From assembly GCF_000026105.1 (NCBI RefSeq), contig NC_008027.1, positions 3,864,501 through 3,928,500 of the forward strand: a stretch of 64,000 nt of DNA, given 5' to 3'. Both the position numbers and the translations under genes were made by a program. Shown here in pieces: positions 46,510 through 56,470 of the stretch. The stretch's first letter is position 1; every line of letters begins with the position of its first letter. The stretch comes from Pseudomonas entomophila L48 (GTDB lineage Bacteria; Pseudomonadota; Gammaproteobacteria; Pseudomonadales; Pseudomonadaceae). Under the pieces are notes generated by a model that saw nothing but the letters and a program-made list of their open reading frames with translations, did not search any database and was not told the DNA's origin.

Positions 46510-47517
46510 CTACTTCACCGCTTTTGGCAGCAGATTGATAAAATTTGTCCGACTCACCTGCTCCGCCACCGCTGCCGGCAAGGCATCGAGGAACGGGTCG
46601 AAACCGTGCATCTGCTCACCCAGGCTGTCGAACCGCCCCACCAGGTCGGAGCCGAGCACGAAACGCTGCGCAAAGCGCTCCACCAACGCCACCCATTCCT
46701 GGCGCGGCACACCCTGCGGGCCAAGCAGGTAGGGCTCGCGCACACTCCAGGACAGGTCGACATACAAGTTCGGGTAGTCTTCCAGCAACCGGGTCAGCAC
46801 TGGCAGGAGAAAATCCATCTGCTCCTGGTGTCGATGGATCTCCAGGCTGCTGCCGGCGTGGGCCCAGATGAAACGGGTATGCGGGTGGTTGCGCAGCGGC
46901 TCTTCGATCTCCGCCAGGTACAACGGGTTGCGCTCACGCTTGGAGGTGATGTTCGAATGCAGCAGCACCGGCAGGTCGCGCTCGGCGGCCAGGTGATAGA
47001 TGCGGGTCATGGCTTCGTTGTTGGCCCGCGGCGTGTCGCCGCTGGTCAGGGCAGTGAGGTCGTCGTGGCGGGTGAACACTTCGCCGATGCCCTGCCACAG
47101 CCCCGGATAGAGCTCGAGCATGCGCTCGATATGGCTGACGGCGTTCTTGTCCACCGGATTGAAGCCAGTGAGGAACGGGTGGAAGCGACGGCGCTGCTCC
47201 GCTGGTAGCTTCTGCAACGCGTCGGCGACATACAGGTCGGTGGCGCTGTACCAGTAGGCGTCGGCATCGTCGCCCGCATAATAGCGTGGCCGCTTGGGCT
47301 CGTCCTCATGCCATTTCTTGGCCACGGGTATCCCCGAGATCATGGACTGCTCCACGCCCGCCGCGTCCATGGCCGCAAGCAGGGCCGGCATGCCCTCGGT
47401 CTCCTGGAAGAAATCCACGTAATGCAGGTGCGCGTCGCTGTAACGATAATCGCGCCCCTGCGCCGCCTGGCACAGGCAGCCACCCAGCAAAAGGCAGGCA
47501 AGCGTTCGGACGATCAT
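46510..47517 (-). CDS. exported amidohydrolase-family metal hydrolase
   Basis: A 335-residue protein of the amidohydrolase_2 (PF04909) type. The metal motif is YSDAHLHYVDF, with VLLHSN, FIWAHAGSS and LGSDLVGRFD further along. It starts with a hydrophobic signal (IVRTLACLLLGGCLCQAAQG). LLGGC resembles a lipobox, so it may be a lipoprotein; ordinary cleavage after AQG is the alternative. Export is unusual because most relatives are cytoplasmic decarboxylases or lactonases. The ATG at 47517 follows GGAGCC; the upstream open frame has no signal. Substrate unknown. Confidence 0.8.
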   Translation of the reverse strand: MIVRTLACLLLGGCLCQAAQGRDYRYSDAHLHYVDFFQETEGMPALLAAMDAAGVEQSMISGIPVAKKWHEDEPKRPRYYAGDDADAYWYSATDLYVADALQKLPAEQRRRFHPFLTGFNPVDKNAVSHIERMLELYPGLWQGIGEVFTRHDDLTALTSGDTPRANNEAMTRIYHLAAERDLPVLLHSNITSKRERNPLYLAEIEEPLRNHPHTRFIWAHAGSSLEIHRHQEQMDFLLPVLTRLLEDYPNLYVDLSWSVREPYLLGPQGVPRQEWVALVERFAQRFVLGSDLVGRFDSLGEQMHGFDPFLDALPAAVAEQVSRTNFINLLPKAVK

Positions 47518-47633
47518 CGCTGGCTCCATACACAGGCAGGAAAAGAGTAGACCCGACACCAACGGCAACGGTTCAGCCGTAGCCTGCGAACCGTTATGCT
47601 GGATACCAGTCCCGCCCATCCGGAGCAAACCCC

Positions 47634-48497
47634 ATGAGCAGCCCCCTGGTCATCCGCCCACGCGCCGAATCGGTCGAGGGCCAGCCGATCCTGCGCCCTC
47701 TGCCCTCGGCCCAATGCCGCAGCGTCGGCCCATTCGTGTTCTTCGACCATATGCTCGAGACCGAGTACGCGCCGGGCAGCGGCATGGATATCCGTCAGCA
47801 TCCGCATATCGGCCTGTCGACCCTCACCTACCTGTTCGAGGGTGAGATCCAGCACAAGGACAGCCTGGGGTCGGATCAACGTGTGCGGCCAGGTGAGGTC
47901 AGCTGGATGACAGCGGGCGCCGGGGTGGCCCATGTCGAGCGCACGCCCGCCGAAGTATTGCGCAAAGGCTCGCGATTGCATGGGCTGCAGGTCTGGCTGG
48001 CCTCGCCCCGTGAGGCGGAGCAGGGGCCGGCCAGTTACAGCCACCACCCCCAAGTCAGCCTGCCTAGCAGCGACAGCCTTGGCGTGCGCATCCGCATGAT
48101 CGCCGGCAACGGCTTTTGCCTGGAATCACCGGTCCCAGTGCTCTCCCCCACCCTCTATGCCCACGTGCACATGCAGGCAGCCACTACCCTGATTGTGCCG
48201 ACCGAACACGCGCAACGCGCGCTGTACCTGCTTGAAGGCGAATTGATGCTTGACGATCAAGAAGTCGAGCCTTGTAGCCTGGTCGTGCTGCCTGAGGGCG
48301 ACGAAGTGGCCTTGTTTGCCGAGGAAGAATGCCAGCTGGTGTTGATTGGTGGCGCCGCACTGGATGGGCCACGGCGGATGAACTGGAATTTCGTCGCCAG
48401 TGATCCGGCATTGATCGAGCAGGCGCGGGCACGCTGGGCGGCCGGGGATTGGCCGACGGTGCCTGGAGAGCACGAACGGATCGAATTGCCGCGTTAG
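47634..48497 (+). CDS. pirin-family protein
   Basis: A 287-residue bicupin. The N-terminal metal site uses RQHPHIGLSTLTYLFEGE and EVSWMTAGAGVAHVE, matching the HxH...H...E set of pirins. The second cupin (LLEGELMLDDQEV) is divergent. Pirins may act as quercetinases or redox sensors; the role here is unknown. It is divergent from the exported amidohydrolase with about 115 bases between. The ATG at 47634 gives the usual N terminus. Confidence 0.92.
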   Translation: MSSPLVIRPRAESVEGQPILRPLPSAQCRSVGPFVFFDHMLETEYAPGSGMDIRQHPHIGLSTLTYLFEGEIQHKDSLGSDQRVRPGEVSWMTAGAGVAHVERTPAEVLRKGSRLHGLQVWLASPREAEQGPASYSHHPQVSLPSSDSLGVRIRMIAGNGFCLESPVPVLSPTLYAHVHMQAATTLIVPTEHAQRALYLLEGELMLDDQEVEPCSLVVLPEGDEVALFAEEECQLVLIGGAALDGPRRMNWNFVASDPALIEQARARWAAGDWPTVPGEHERIELPR

Positions 48498-48504
48498 TGC
48501 CACG

Positions 48505-48570
48505 GTTCGCCGGCAAGCCGGCTCCTACAGGTGTTGCGCGCTTTGCGTAGGAGCCGGCTTGCCGGCGAAG
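48505..48570. repeat. REP pair after the pirin gene
   Basis: Inverted units at 48505-48528 and 48547-48570 lie between the convergent pirin and dienelactone hydrolase genes. The second unit ends just before the hydrolase stop. Confidence 0.9.
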
Positions 48571-48573
48571 AAG

Positions 48574-49299
48574 CTAGCCTTGGAACACTTCCCTGAGCAG
48601 GTTGTGCATCGAGCGGAATGCCCGCTCCGATGTGCGCCGGTCATACTGCATCTTGCCCGGTACATTGGCGTTCGGGTCGGTGAACGAATGCACCGCCCCG
48701 CCATAGCTGAGCAACTGCCAGTCGACCTTGGCGGCATTCATCTCGTCTTCGAAAGCCGGCAACTGCTCCTTAGGTACCAGCGGGTCGGACGCACCATGCA
48801 GCACCAGAACAGAGCCCTTGATACGCTTGGCATCTTCTGGGTTCGGGGTGTCCAGCGTGCCATGGAACGACACTGCCGCCTTGAGATCAGCACCGGTGCG
48901 TGCCAACTCAAGCGCGCAGCAGCCGCCGAAGCAGAAGCCGAAAGTTGCCACCTTGCCTGGTGCCAACAACGCCTTGGACTGCCCCACCAGCTGGGCCAGC
49001 GCTTCCTGCATGCGCTTGCGCAGCTCGCCACGATCATTCTTCAGCGGCATCATTGCCGCACCTGCTTCGTCAGCATTGGAGGGGCGCACCGACTGCCCGT
49101 AGAGGTCGGCGATCAGTACCACATAGCCTTGCTCGGCCACTTCCTTGGCAATACGTTCAGCCCCCTCGCCGATACCCATCCAGTTCGGTGCCATCACCAG
49201 GCCCGGCTGCGGCAGCGCGCCCGGGGCGTAAACCAGGCGGCTTTCATAGGCTTTACCGGACAGGTGATAGACCAGCGACTCGACGATGACCTTGCTCAT
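48574..49299 (-). CDS. dienelactone hydrolase-family protein
   Basis: A 241-residue alpha/beta hydrolase. The nucleophile is the cysteine of FGFCFGGCCALE, as in dienelactone hydrolases (GxCxGG). The acid lies near LHGASDPLVP and the histidine in GAVHSFTDPNA. The ATG is followed by SKVIVESLVYHL. It sits just upstream of htpG on the same strand but is separated by that gene's terminator only on the far side; the two are probably independent. The natural substrate is unknown. Confidence 0.9.
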   Translation of the reverse strand: MSKVIVESLVYHLSGKAYESRLVYAPGALPQPGLVMAPNWMGIGEGAERIAKEVAEQGYVVLIADLYGQSVRPSNADEAGAAMMPLKNDRGELRKRMQEALAQLVGQSKALLAPGKVATFGFCFGGCCALELARTGADLKAAVSFHGTLDTPNPEDAKRIKGSVLVLHGASDPLVPKEQLPAFEDEMNAAKVDWQLLSYGGAVHSFTDPNANVPGKMQYDRRTSERAFRSMHNLLREVFQG

Positions 49300-49400
49300 T
49301 CAACACTCCTTGGCTTGCACGGTTGTGCGAATTCTAGACCGTATTGCCCTTTTCGCAGGGTAAGCCCGCTTCCGCGGATAGACTGTGCGCATAAATGAAA

Positions 49401-49420
49401 AAGCCCGCCGAAGCGGGCTT
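49401..49420 (-). terminator. rho-independent terminator of htpG
   Basis: AAGCCCGC (49401-49408), loop CGAA, GCGGGCTT (49413-49420). Read on the minus strand the stem is followed by a T-run (TTTTTCATT). It lies 13 bases past the htpG stop. Confidence 0.88.
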
Positions 49421-49433
49421 TGTCTGCTTCAGA

Positions 49434-51341
49434 TCAAGCGGACAGCTCGACCAGCAGCTTGTTGAGGCGACGCACATAGGCCGCCGGGTCCTTCAGGCTG
49501 TCACCAGCCGCCAGCGCCGCCTGGTCGAACAGGATGTGCGAAAGCTCGGCGAAGCGGTCTTCGCTCTGCTCGCCATCGAGTTTCTCGATCAGCGGGTGGG
49601 TCGGGTTGAACTCGAAGATCGGCTTGGACTCCGGCACTTTCTGCCCGCTGGCCTCGAGGATCTGGCGCATCTGCAGACCCAGGTCCTGCTCACCAATGGC
49701 CAGGATCGCCGGGGAGTCGGTCAGGCGGTGCGACACGCGCACTTCGGCGACGCTGTCACCCAGCGCGCCCTTGAGGCGCTCTACCAGGCCTTCCTTGTCC
49801 TTGGCCACTTCTTCCTGGGCTTTCTTGTCCTCTTCGGAGTCCAGCTTGCCCAGGTCCAGGTCGCCACGAGCGACGTCGACGAAGGCCTTGCCATCGAACT
49901 CGTTGAGGTAGCTCATCAGCCACTCGTCGATACGGTCGGTCAGCAGCAGCACTTCGATGCCTTTCTTGCGGAAGACTTCCAGGTGCGGGCTGTTCTTGAC
50001 CTGGGCATGGGATTCGCCGGTCAGGAAGTAGATCTTGTCCTGGCCTTCCTTGGCGCGCGCCAGGTAATCGGCCAGGGCGACGCTCTGCTCGCCGCTGTCG
50101 TCGTGGGTGGAGGCGAAGCGCAGCAGGCCGGCGATCTTCTCCTTGTTGGCGAAGTCTTCGGCCGGGCCTTCTTTCATGACTTGGCCGAAGTTCTTCCAGA
50201 AGCCCTTGTACTCCTCGGGCTTGTCCTTCGCCAGCTTCTCCAGCATGTCCAGCACGCGCTTGGTCAGCGCAGTCTTCATCGAGTCGATGATCGGATCTTT
50301 CTGCAGGATCTCGCGGGAGACGTTCAGCGACAGGTCGTTGGAATCGACAACACCCTTGATGAAGCGCAGGTACAACGGCAGGAACGACTCGGCCTGGTCC
50401 ATGATGAACACACGCTGCACGTACAGCTTCAGGCCACGAGGTGCTTCGCGCTGGTACAGGTCGAACGGCGCACGGGCCGGCACATACAGCAGCGAACTGT
50501 ACTCGAGCTTGCCCTCGACCTTGTTATGGCTCCAGGACAGCGGGTTCTCGAAGTCATGGCCGATGTGCTTGTAGAACTCCTGGTACTCCTCGTCCTTCAC
50601 CTCGGTGCGCGGGCGGGTCCACAGGGCGCTGGCGCGGTTGACGGTCTCCCACTCCTGCGCTGGCTGCTCCTCGCCTTCGGCGGCCGCAGGCTGTTCCTTC
50701 GGCAGTTCGATCGGCAGGGCAATGTGGTCGGAGTACTTCTTGACGATGTTGCGCAGGCGCCAGCCATCGGCGAACTCGTCCTCGCCCTTCTTCAGGTGCA
50801 GGACAATACGGGTGCCACGCTCTGGCTTGTCGACGGTGGCAACTTCGAACTCGCCCTCGCCTTTCGACGACCAGTGCACGCCTTCGCCAGCCGGCAACCC
50901 GGCGCGACGGCTGAACACATCGACCTTGTCGGCGACGATGAACGCGGAGTAGAAGCCCACGCCGAACTGGCCGATCAGGTGCGAATCCTTCTTCTGGTCA
51001 CCGGTAAGGTTCTTCATGAAGTCGGCGGTGCCGGACTTGGCGATGGTACCCAGGTGCGAGATGACGTCTTCGCGGCTCATGCCGATGCCGTTGTCCTCGA
51101 GGGTCACGGTATTGGCGGCCTTGTCGAAGCTCACGCGGATCTTCAGCTCGGCGTCGCCCTCGAGCAGCTCGGGCTTGGCCAGGGCCTCGAAACGCAGCTT
51201 GTCGGCGGCGTCGGAGGCATTGGAGATCAGCTCGCGCAGGAAGATCTCCTTGTTCGAATACAGGGAATGGATCATGAGGTGCAGCAGTTGCTTCACCTCG
51301 GTCTGGAAGCCCAGGGTTTCTTTTTGAGTCTCCACACTCAT
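49434..51341 (-). CDS. htpG: molecular chaperone HtpG (Hsp90)
   Basis: A 635-residue Hsp90. The N-terminal ATP site has [24 protein letters not shown] and [14 protein letters not shown]. The middle domain carries [18 protein letters not shown] and the C-terminal dimerisation region ends at [12 protein letters not shown]. The ATG at 51341 gives [20 protein letters not shown], the family start; an upstream in-frame start is not supported. No sigma-32 promoter could be placed with confidence. Confidence 0.97.
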   Translation of the reverse strand: MSVETQKETLGFQTEVKQLLHLMIHSLYSNKEIFLRELISNASDAADKLRFEALAKPELLEGDAELKIRVSFDKAANTVTLEDNGIGMSREDVISHLGTIAKSGTADFMKNLTGDQKKDSHLIGQFGVGFYSAFIVADKVDVFSRRAGLPAGEGVHWSSKGEGEFEVATVDKPERGTRIVLHLKKGEDEFADGWRLRNIVKKYSDHIALPIELPKEQPAAAEGEEQPAQEWETVNRASALWTRPRTEVKDEEYQEFYKHIGHDFENPLSWSHNKVEGKLEYSSLLYVPARAPFDLYQREAPRGLKLYVQRVFIMDQAESFLPLYLRFIKGVVDSNDLSLNVSREILQKDPIIDSMKTALTKRVLDMLEKLAKDKPEEYKGFWKNFGQVMKEGPAEDFANKEKIAGLLRFASTHDDSGEQSVALADYLARAKEGQDKIYFLTGESHAQVKNSPHLEVFRKKGIEVLLLTDRIDEWLMSYLNEFDGKAFVDVARGDLDLGKLDSEEDKKAQEEVAKDKEGLVERLKGALGDSVAEVRVSHRLTDSPAILAIGEQDLGLQMRQILEASGQKVPESKPIFEFNPTHPLIEKLDGEQSEDRFAELSHILFDQAALAAGDSLKDPAAYVRRLNKLLVELSA

Positions 51342-51435
51342 GGTCTTCAAACTCCAATCTGTTGGTTGGTGACGCCTGGCGGACAAAAAGGCCTGCTTTC
51401 AATGGCGGATGACCAGCAGATGGGGGCATGGCCGA

Positions 51436-51894
51436 CTATTTCAAGGGCTTTTCAGGTTCTATCTTGAAATGCGCCCGCGCCGTGGCGATGGGGGCCTCGC
51501 GATCCCCCTGCCAGGCGGTGATGGCGACATTGGTCACGCGCCGGCCCTGGCGCCACAGCTGGCACTGCGCATAGGTGTCGCGAAAGTGCCCGGCACGCAG
51601 GTAGTCGATGGAGAAATCGATGATCTTGGGGATGCTCGCGCTTTCGCTGTAGATCAACAGGTACAGCGCCGCAGACAGCTCCATGAAACCGGCGATCACG
51701 CCACCATGAATGGCCGGCAGCAACGGGTTGCCGATGTTGTCCGGGTTGGCCGGCAGGCGGAACAACAGGTCGTCGCCCTGGCGCTCGCACTCAATGCCGA
51801 TCAACCCGGCATAGGGAATCAGCGCCAGCAAGGGCTGGTAGTCACCGCGTGCATGGGCGGCGTTCAATTGCTGACGGACGTCTGCGGGAATCAT
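51436..51894 (-). CDS. PaaI-type hotdog thioesterase
   Basis: A 152-residue hotdog-fold protein. The catalytic segment is LPAIHGGVIAGFMELSAAL (HGG motif), with NPLL before it and the KIIDFSIDYLRAGHFRD strand following. It probably hydrolyses acyl-CoA thioesters in the cytoplasm. Its start overlaps the stop of the upstream thioesterase gene (ATGA), so both are made together. The two share the fold but not close identity. Confidence 0.87.
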   Translation of the reverse strand: MIPADVRQQLNAAHARGDYQPLLALIPYAGLIGIECERQGDDLLFRLPANPDNIGNPLLPAIHGGVIAGFMELSAALYLLIYSESASIPKIIDFSIDYLRAGHFRDTYAQCQLWRQGRRVTNVAITAWQGDREAPIATARAHFKIEPEKPLK

Positions 51895-52367
51895 TCGCGC
51901 GGCTCCTTCAGGCTGTTGCCGAACCGAATGCCACCTTTGACCTCGGCCCCCAGGCGCATGAAGGTACCCACCACCTGGCAGATCGGCTGATCAGGGTCGT
52001 CCTGATAGGCGCTGCCACGGGTGAAGATCACATCGCGGGTGACCCGGTAGCACTTGGCGTGGCCATAGATGTCCTTGCCTGCTTCGGCCGGGTGCATGTA
52101 GTCGATGCGCAGGTCCAGGGTCGGGCATACCTCGAAGCGCGGCAGCGCGCACAGGGTGGCCATGCCGCAGGTGGTGTCCATCAGGGTGGTCAAGGCGCCC
52201 CCGTGCACGGCCCCGGTCTGCGGGTTGCCGACAATGGCCGGCGACCAGGGCAGTACCAGGGTCATGCCCTGCGCGTCGGCATGGTGCACGCGCATCTGCA
52301 GTAACTGGCAATGTTTCAAGGCTGAGAGAAAACGCTCGGCCATTGCCGTCAATGGAGTCTCGTTCAT
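51891..52367 (-). CDS. PaaI-type hotdog thioesterase
   Basis: A 158-residue hotdog-fold protein. NPQTGAVHGGALTTLMDTTCG contains the HGG motif and downstream CPTLDLRIDYMHPAEAGK and AKCYRVTRDV are typical. The ATG at 52367 (MNETPLTAMAERFL) is preferred over an upstream start. It overlaps the following thioesterase gene by four bases. The pair may form a heteromer or act on different chain lengths; neither can be decided here. Confidence 0.87.
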   Translation of the reverse strand: MNETPLTAMAERFLSALKHCQLLQMRVHHADAQGMTLVLPWSPAIVGNPQTGAVHGGALTTLMDTTCGMATLCALPRFEVCPTLDLRIDYMHPAEAGKDIYGHAKCYRVTRDVIFTRGSAYQDDPDQPICQVVGTFMRLGAEVKGGIRFGNSLKEPRE

Positions 52368-52503
52368 TGTCCACCGCTGCATAAATTCGGTAAAAAGTCT
52401 ATATAGGTCGGGCAGTTATATATCTGTAACCTTTGTGGAACTTATCCGCCCGGGGTGAACTCGAAGGAACAAGTAAAGTTATTCCACCCAGGAGATACAC
52501 CCC

Positions 52504-52770
52504 ATGCGTAAACCTTTTGCTTTTGCTCTGATGCTGGCCGCTGCCATGGGCCTGGCTGCTTGCGACAAGGCGAGCGAAGACAAAGCCCAGGACGCACAGC
52601 AACACGCCGAGCAAGCCCAGGAAAAAATGGGCGAAGCTCAGGATAAGATGAACGAAGCCGCCAAGGAAAACGCCGAAGCCGCCAAAGATCAGGCCGAAGC
52701 GCAGCAGAAAGCCGCCGAGGAAGCCGCTCCGGCCGCGCCAACTGCCCCAGCCGAGCCGGCCAAGCAGTAA
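52504..52770 (+). CDS. small alanine-rich lipoprotein
   Basis: An 88-residue protein with a lipoprotein signal ending in LGLAAC or GLAAC (lipobox LAAC, cysteine about residue 20). The mature part is a heptad-like run of Ala, Gln, Glu and Lys (DKAQDAQQHAEQAQEKMGEA) likely to form a coiled coil, then an AP-rich tail. It resembles small envelope lipoproteins in layout. AGGAGA lies nine bases before the ATG. It is monocistronic, between divergent thioesterases and a terminator. Confidence 0.85.
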   Translation: MRKPFAFALMLAAAMGLAACDKASEDKAQDAQQHAEQAQEKMGEAQDKMNEAAKENAEAAKDQAEAQQKAAEEAAPAAPTAPAEPAKQ

Positions 52771-52782
52771 TCGCCCCGAACG

Positions 52783-52810
52783 AAAAAACCCGACTTGCGT
52801 CGGGTTTTTT
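52783..52810. terminator. bidirectional terminator after the small lipoprotein
   Basis: AAAAAACCCGAC (52783-52794), loop TTGC, GTCGGGTTTTTT (52799-52810). It has a T-run on both strands and lies between convergent genes, so it can serve both. Confidence 0.92.
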
Positions 52811-52838
52811 TATGCCTGTCACTTTTGATTGAAACGTT

Positions 52839-53588
52839 TCAGTTGGTCGCCCCCGAAGTGTCCCTGGGCAACTCGGTGGGGACATTTTCCGTTGGCGTGA
52901 ACACCATGACTTCCAGCACACGAGAATGGAATTCACGGCGATAAAGAATAAACACCACGGCCACGCTCATGACCATGAACAACCAGGGGCTGATGAACCA
53001 GCACAACATGACCATGCCGAAGTAATAGGAACGCAGCCCAAGGTTGAACTGGTTGGCCGCCAGCGACAGCACCCCCGCCGCTCGCGAGGCGAATGCCCTG
53101 CGCTCCTGCTCGCTGACTTGACGCTCGCCGATCATCGGCGCCGACCCTACCAGTACCGCGGCGAAGTTGTATTGGCGCATGCACCAGCTGAAGGTGAAGA
53201 AGGCATAGACGAAGACCATCGCCAGGCATAGCAGCTTGATCTCCGACATGCCCTGGGAGGCCTGCTGCACCAACGGCAGGTCGGCCAGCAGCGACAAGGC
53301 GCGGTCGGACGCACCGAGCACGGTGAGAATGCCAGCCAGGATGATCAGCGTGCTGGACGCGAAGAACGAAGCATTGCGCTCGAGGTTGCCGATCACGCTG
53401 GCGTCGGCGATGCGGTTGTCGCGCAGCAGCATGCGACGCATCCAGTCCTCGCGATACAGGTGCAGCACACTGGCCAGGCAGGCCGTGTCGCGGCCCTTCC
53501 AGATGGCGTAGCGGGTATAGCCACCCCAGCAGATGGCGAACCATAGCGCGGCCAGCAGGTTGCCCAGGTTGTTTTGGATGAAGGTCAT
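52839..53588 (-). CDS. DUF599-type membrane protein
   Basis: A 249-residue protein with about four membrane helices (LGNLLAALWFAICWGGY; SSTLIILAGILTVLGA; LCLAMVFVYAFFTFSW; VMLCWFISPWLFMVMSVAVV). The YREDWMRRMLLRDNRIADA and SLAANQFNLGLRSYYFG segments match DUF599. The ATG at 53588 is chosen (MTFIQNNLG) with GGGATAAC upstream. Function unknown. It lies downstream of brnQ, past that gene's terminator. Confidence 0.88.
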   Translation of the reverse strand: MTFIQNNLGNLLAALWFAICWGGYTRYAIWKGRDTACLASVLHLYREDWMRRMLLRDNRIADASVIGNLERNASFFASSTLIILAGILTVLGASDRALSLLADLPLVQQASQGMSEIKLLCLAMVFVYAFFTFSWCMRQYNFAAVLVGSAPMIGERQVSEQERRAFASRAAGVLSLAANQFNLGLRSYYFGMVMLCWFISPWLFMVMSVAVVFILYRREFHSRVLEVMVFTPTENVPTELPRDTSGATN

Positions 53589-53685
53589 GCAGTTATCCCA
53601 CAAAAGAGAAACAGACCGGTTTTCGACGCCGGGTAGCGCCAAAAGACACGCCGTCGAGTAAAAATCGCAAGGCACAGGCAACAAA

Positions 53686-53715
53686 AAACCCCGCTCCTCA
53701 AGGGAAGCGGGGTTT
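53686..53715 (-). terminator. rho-independent terminator of brnQ
   Basis: AAACCCCGCT (53686-53695) faces AGCGGGGTTT (53706-53715) with a ten-base loop. On the minus strand a further T-run follows. It lies 67 bases past the brnQ stop. Confidence 0.88.
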
Positions 53716-53782
53716 CGATATCCACCGTTGGTGGGCGCCCTTCGGCTTGTGGCCAGCGCCCTGCCCTTCAGGCTTCAATCCA

Positions 53783-55096
53783 TCAAGCCAACGCCTCGCG
53801 TGGCTTGCCCAGCATACGATCGCAAACCACGGCGGCGGCCAGGGTGACCACCGAAGGCACCAGCCAGGCCATGCCTTCGTTGCTGAACGGCAAGTGAGCC
53901 AAGGCGTCAGGCAGCACATGGGCAAAGCTGCTGCCCTTGATCGCGTCGACAACACCGAACACCAGCGACACCAGCATGACCGGCGCCAGGATGCGGGTTG
54001 GCGAGTTCCACAGGTCCTTCACGAAGCTCAGGCCCACCACCACGATGCAAGGCGGGTAGATCGCCGTCAGCACGGGAATCGAGAACATGATCAGCTTGGT
54101 CAGGCCCAGGTTCGAGATCACCAGCGAGAAGCCAGCCAGGATCACCACCAGGGCGCGGTACGACAGCGGCAGGATCTGGCTGAAGTACTCGGCGCAGGCG
54201 CAGGTCAGGCCAACGGCGGTCACCAGGCAGGCCAGTGCGATCAGCACGGCCAGGAAGCCGCTGCCCAGCGAACCGAAGGTGTGCTGCACATAGGCATGCA
54301 AGACCATCGCGCCGTTGGTAGCGTCGGCTGCGATGTCATGGCTGCCCGCACCAAGGCGGAACAGGCTGACATACACCAGCACCAGGCCCACGCCTGCAAT
54401 CAGGCCAGCGATGATGGCATAGCGGGTGATCAGCTTCGGCGACTCGACCCCACGCGAGCGGATGGCGTTGACGATGACGATACCGAAGACCAGGGCCCCC
54501 AGTGTGTCCATGGTCAGGTAGCCATCGGAGAAGCCTTTGGAGAACGCGGCGGCGGCGTAGGCCGGCTGAGCTTCGCCAATCGTGCCGGCCGGCAATGCGA
54601 ACGCCGCGATGCCCAGCACCGCCAAGGCGATGATCTTCAACGGCGCGAGGAAACGGCCCACGGTGTCGAGCAGCTTGCCCGGGTACATGGACACGGCCAG
54701 CACCACGGCGAAGTACACCACGCTGTAGATGAGCAGCGCGGTCGGGCTTTCACCGGTCAGCGGTGCAACACCCACTTCGAACGACACGGTCGCGGTACGC
54801 GGGGTGGCGAACAGCGGGCCGACCGACAGGTAGCACACAGCTGCCAGCAGGCCACCGAAGAACTTGCCGATCGGGCTGCTCAGCGCGTCCATGCCACCAC
54901 CGACCTTGGCCAGGGCGACCACGGTGATGACCGGCAGGCCCACGGCGGTGACCAGGAAGCCAAGCGCCGCCATCCACACGTGCGGACCGGATTGCAGGCC
55001 GACGATGGGCGGGAAGATGATGTTGCCGGCGCCTACGAAAAGCGCAAACGTCATAAAGCCAAGCGCCAGGATATCCTGGCCTTTTAACACTTTCAT
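53783..55096 (-). CDS. brnQ: branched-chain amino acid transport carrier
   Basis: A 437-residue inner-membrane carrier of the LIVCS family that takes up leucine, isoleucine and valine with Na+. About 12 helices are visible. The start [20 protein letters not shown], then [19 protein letters not shown], and [17 protein letters not shown] are the family signatures. In P. aeruginosa the orthologue at this place is called braB. The nearest genes are unrelated, so it appears monocistronic with its own terminator. Confidence 0.93.
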   Translation of the reverse strand: MKVLKGQDILALGFMTFALFVGAGNIIFPPIVGLQSGPHVWMAALGFLVTAVGLPVITVVALAKVGGGMDALSSPIGKFFGGLLAAVCYLSVGPLFATPRTATVSFEVGVAPLTGESPTALLIYSVVYFAVVLAVSMYPGKLLDTVGRFLAPLKIIALAVLGIAAFALPAGTIGEAQPAYAAAAFSKGFSDGYLTMDTLGALVFGIVIVNAIRSRGVESPKLITRYAIIAGLIAGVGLVLVYVSLFRLGAGSHDIAADATNGAMVLHAYVQHTFGSLGSGFLAVLIALACLVTAVGLTCACAEYFSQILPLSYRALVVILAGFSLVISNLGLTKLIMFSIPVLTAIYPPCIVVVGLSFVKDLWNSPTRILAPVMLVSLVFGVVDAIKGSSFAHVLPDALAHLPFSNEGMAWLVPSVVTLAAAVVCDRMLGKPREALA

Positions 55097-55396
55097 TTAA
55101 GGAAATACCACACTGCTGAAATCGGGAGTCGGAGGGGATTTCCCACAGGATTAAGGGAAATGCTGCCCGGCTTGGTAAGCCAGACCCGTTTAGCGTGTCG
55201 TTCCCTTTTGGGGTACGGGCACAGAGTGAACGCGTAGCCTACCTGTTTTGCCCGACAAACGCACTGGCCCAGTGCTGCTTGTCCGATGTGCGTATGTGTT
55301 TGTCGTCTTGTTGAATGTGCCAGGCGACAGTTTATTGCGCATTTGGGTGAATGTCTGGTTGAAAACCCTGATTGAGGTGATCGAATTTTCCTAGGC

Positions 55397-55511
55397 GTGG
55401 GAGCGGCCTTGTGTCGCGAAAGGGCCGCAGAGCGGCCCCAGGGTTCCAACGTCGATGCAACTGCCGCAGGGGCCGTTACGCGGCCCTTTCGCGACACAAG
55501 GCCGCTCCCAC
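55397..55511. repeat. long palindrome, 32-nt perfect arms
   Basis: The arm at 55397-55428 begins GTGGGAGCGGCCTTGTGTCG and its exact complement occupies 55480-55511, with 51 bases between. Compared with the copy at 18064-18176, GCG has become GTG in the left arm with the matching change in the right. It lies in the 489-base gap between brnQ and sucD. The rest (55097-55396) must hold the brnQ promoter, but nothing else is clear. Confidence 0.92.
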
Positions 55512-55532
55512 AAAAAAGCGCGAAGCAAAACG

Positions 55533-55560
55533 ACAAAGGCCACCCGAAGGTGGCCTTTGT
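55533..55560 (-). terminator. terminator of the sucABCD-lpd operon
   Basis: ACAAAGGCCACC (55533-55544), loop CGAA, GGTGGCCTTTGT (55549-55560). It lies 25 bases beyond the sucD stop, but a T-run is short on the minus strand (TTTGTCG), so efficiency is uncertain. Confidence 0.8.
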
Positions 55561-55585
55561 GCGCGTGGGGGGTACTACGTGTTAC

Positions 55586-56470
55586 TTACTTCTTGACTTC
55601 CCAGCCAGTCAGCTCGGCCAGGGCCTTGCCGATGTCAGCCAGGGAACGCACGGTTTTCACACCGGCGTCCTGCAGGGCGGCGAACTTCTCGTCCGCAGTA
55701 CCCTTGCCACCAGAGATGATGGCGCCAGCGTGGCCCATGCGCTTGCCAGCAGGTGCGGTAACACCGGCGATGTAAGACACGACAGGCTTGGTCACGTTGG
55801 CCTTGATGTAGGCCGCGGCTTCTTCTTCAGCGGAACCGCCGATCTCACCGATCATGACGATCGCTTCGGTCTTCGGGTCTTCCTGGAACAGCTTCAGGAT
55901 GTCGATGAAGTTGGAGCCCGGGATCGGGTCACCGCCGATGCCGACGCAGGTCGACTGGCCGAAGCCGGCGTCGGTGGTCTGCTTCACAGCTTCGTAGGTC
56001 AGGGTGCCGGAACGCGAAACGATACCGACCTTGCCTGGCAGGTGGATGTGGCCTGGCATGATGCCGATCTTGCACTCGCCCGGGGTGATGACACCTGGGC
56101 AGTTAGGGCCGATCAGGGTCACGCCCAGCTCGTCGCACTTGACCTTGGCGTCCAGCATGTCGAGGGTAGGGATACCCTCGGTGATGCAGACGATCAGCTT
56201 GATGCCACCGAAGGCGGCTTCCAGGATGGAGTCCTTGCAGAAAGGAGCCGGTACGTAGATGACCGACGCGTCAGCGCCGGTGGCTTCTACAGCTTCTTTC
56301 ACGGTGTTGAACACCGGCAGGCCCAGGTGGGTGGTGCCACCCTTGCCTGGGGTGACGCCGCCGACCATCTTGGTGCCGTAGGCAATGGCTTGTTCGGAGT
56401 GGAAAGTACCCTGCGAGCCGGTGAAGCCCTGGCAGATGACTTTGGTGTCTTTATTGATCAGGACGCTCAT
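55586..56470 (-). CDS. sucD: succinyl-CoA synthetase, alpha subunit
   Basis: A 294-residue subunit. [19 protein letters not shown] binds CoA; the phosphorylated histidine lies in [29 protein letters not shown] and [13 protein letters not shown] are signatures. With SucC it makes succinate and ATP (or GTP) from succinyl-CoA. The start overlaps the sucC stop by one base (TAATG). Confidence 0.98.
   Translation of the reverse strand: MSVLINKDTKVICQGFTGSQGTFHSEQAIAYGTKMVGGVTPGKGGTTHLGLPVFNTVKEAVEATGADASVIYVPAPFCKDSILEAAFGGIKLIVCITEGIPTLDMLDAKVKCDELGVTLIGPNCPGVITPGECKIGIMPGHIHLPGKVGIVSRSGTLTYEAVKQTTDAGFGQSTCVGIGGDPIPGSNFIDILKLFQEDPKTEAIVMIGEIGGSAEEEAAAYIKANVTKPVVSYIAGVTAPAGKRMGHAGAIISGGKGTADEKFAALQDAGVKTVRSLADIGKALAELTGWEVKK

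Noticed and set aside
55093..55536. 147-codon minus-strand frame over the brnQ-sucD gap
   Set aside because: Runs through the long palindrome and has no protein-like pattern or ribosome binding site.
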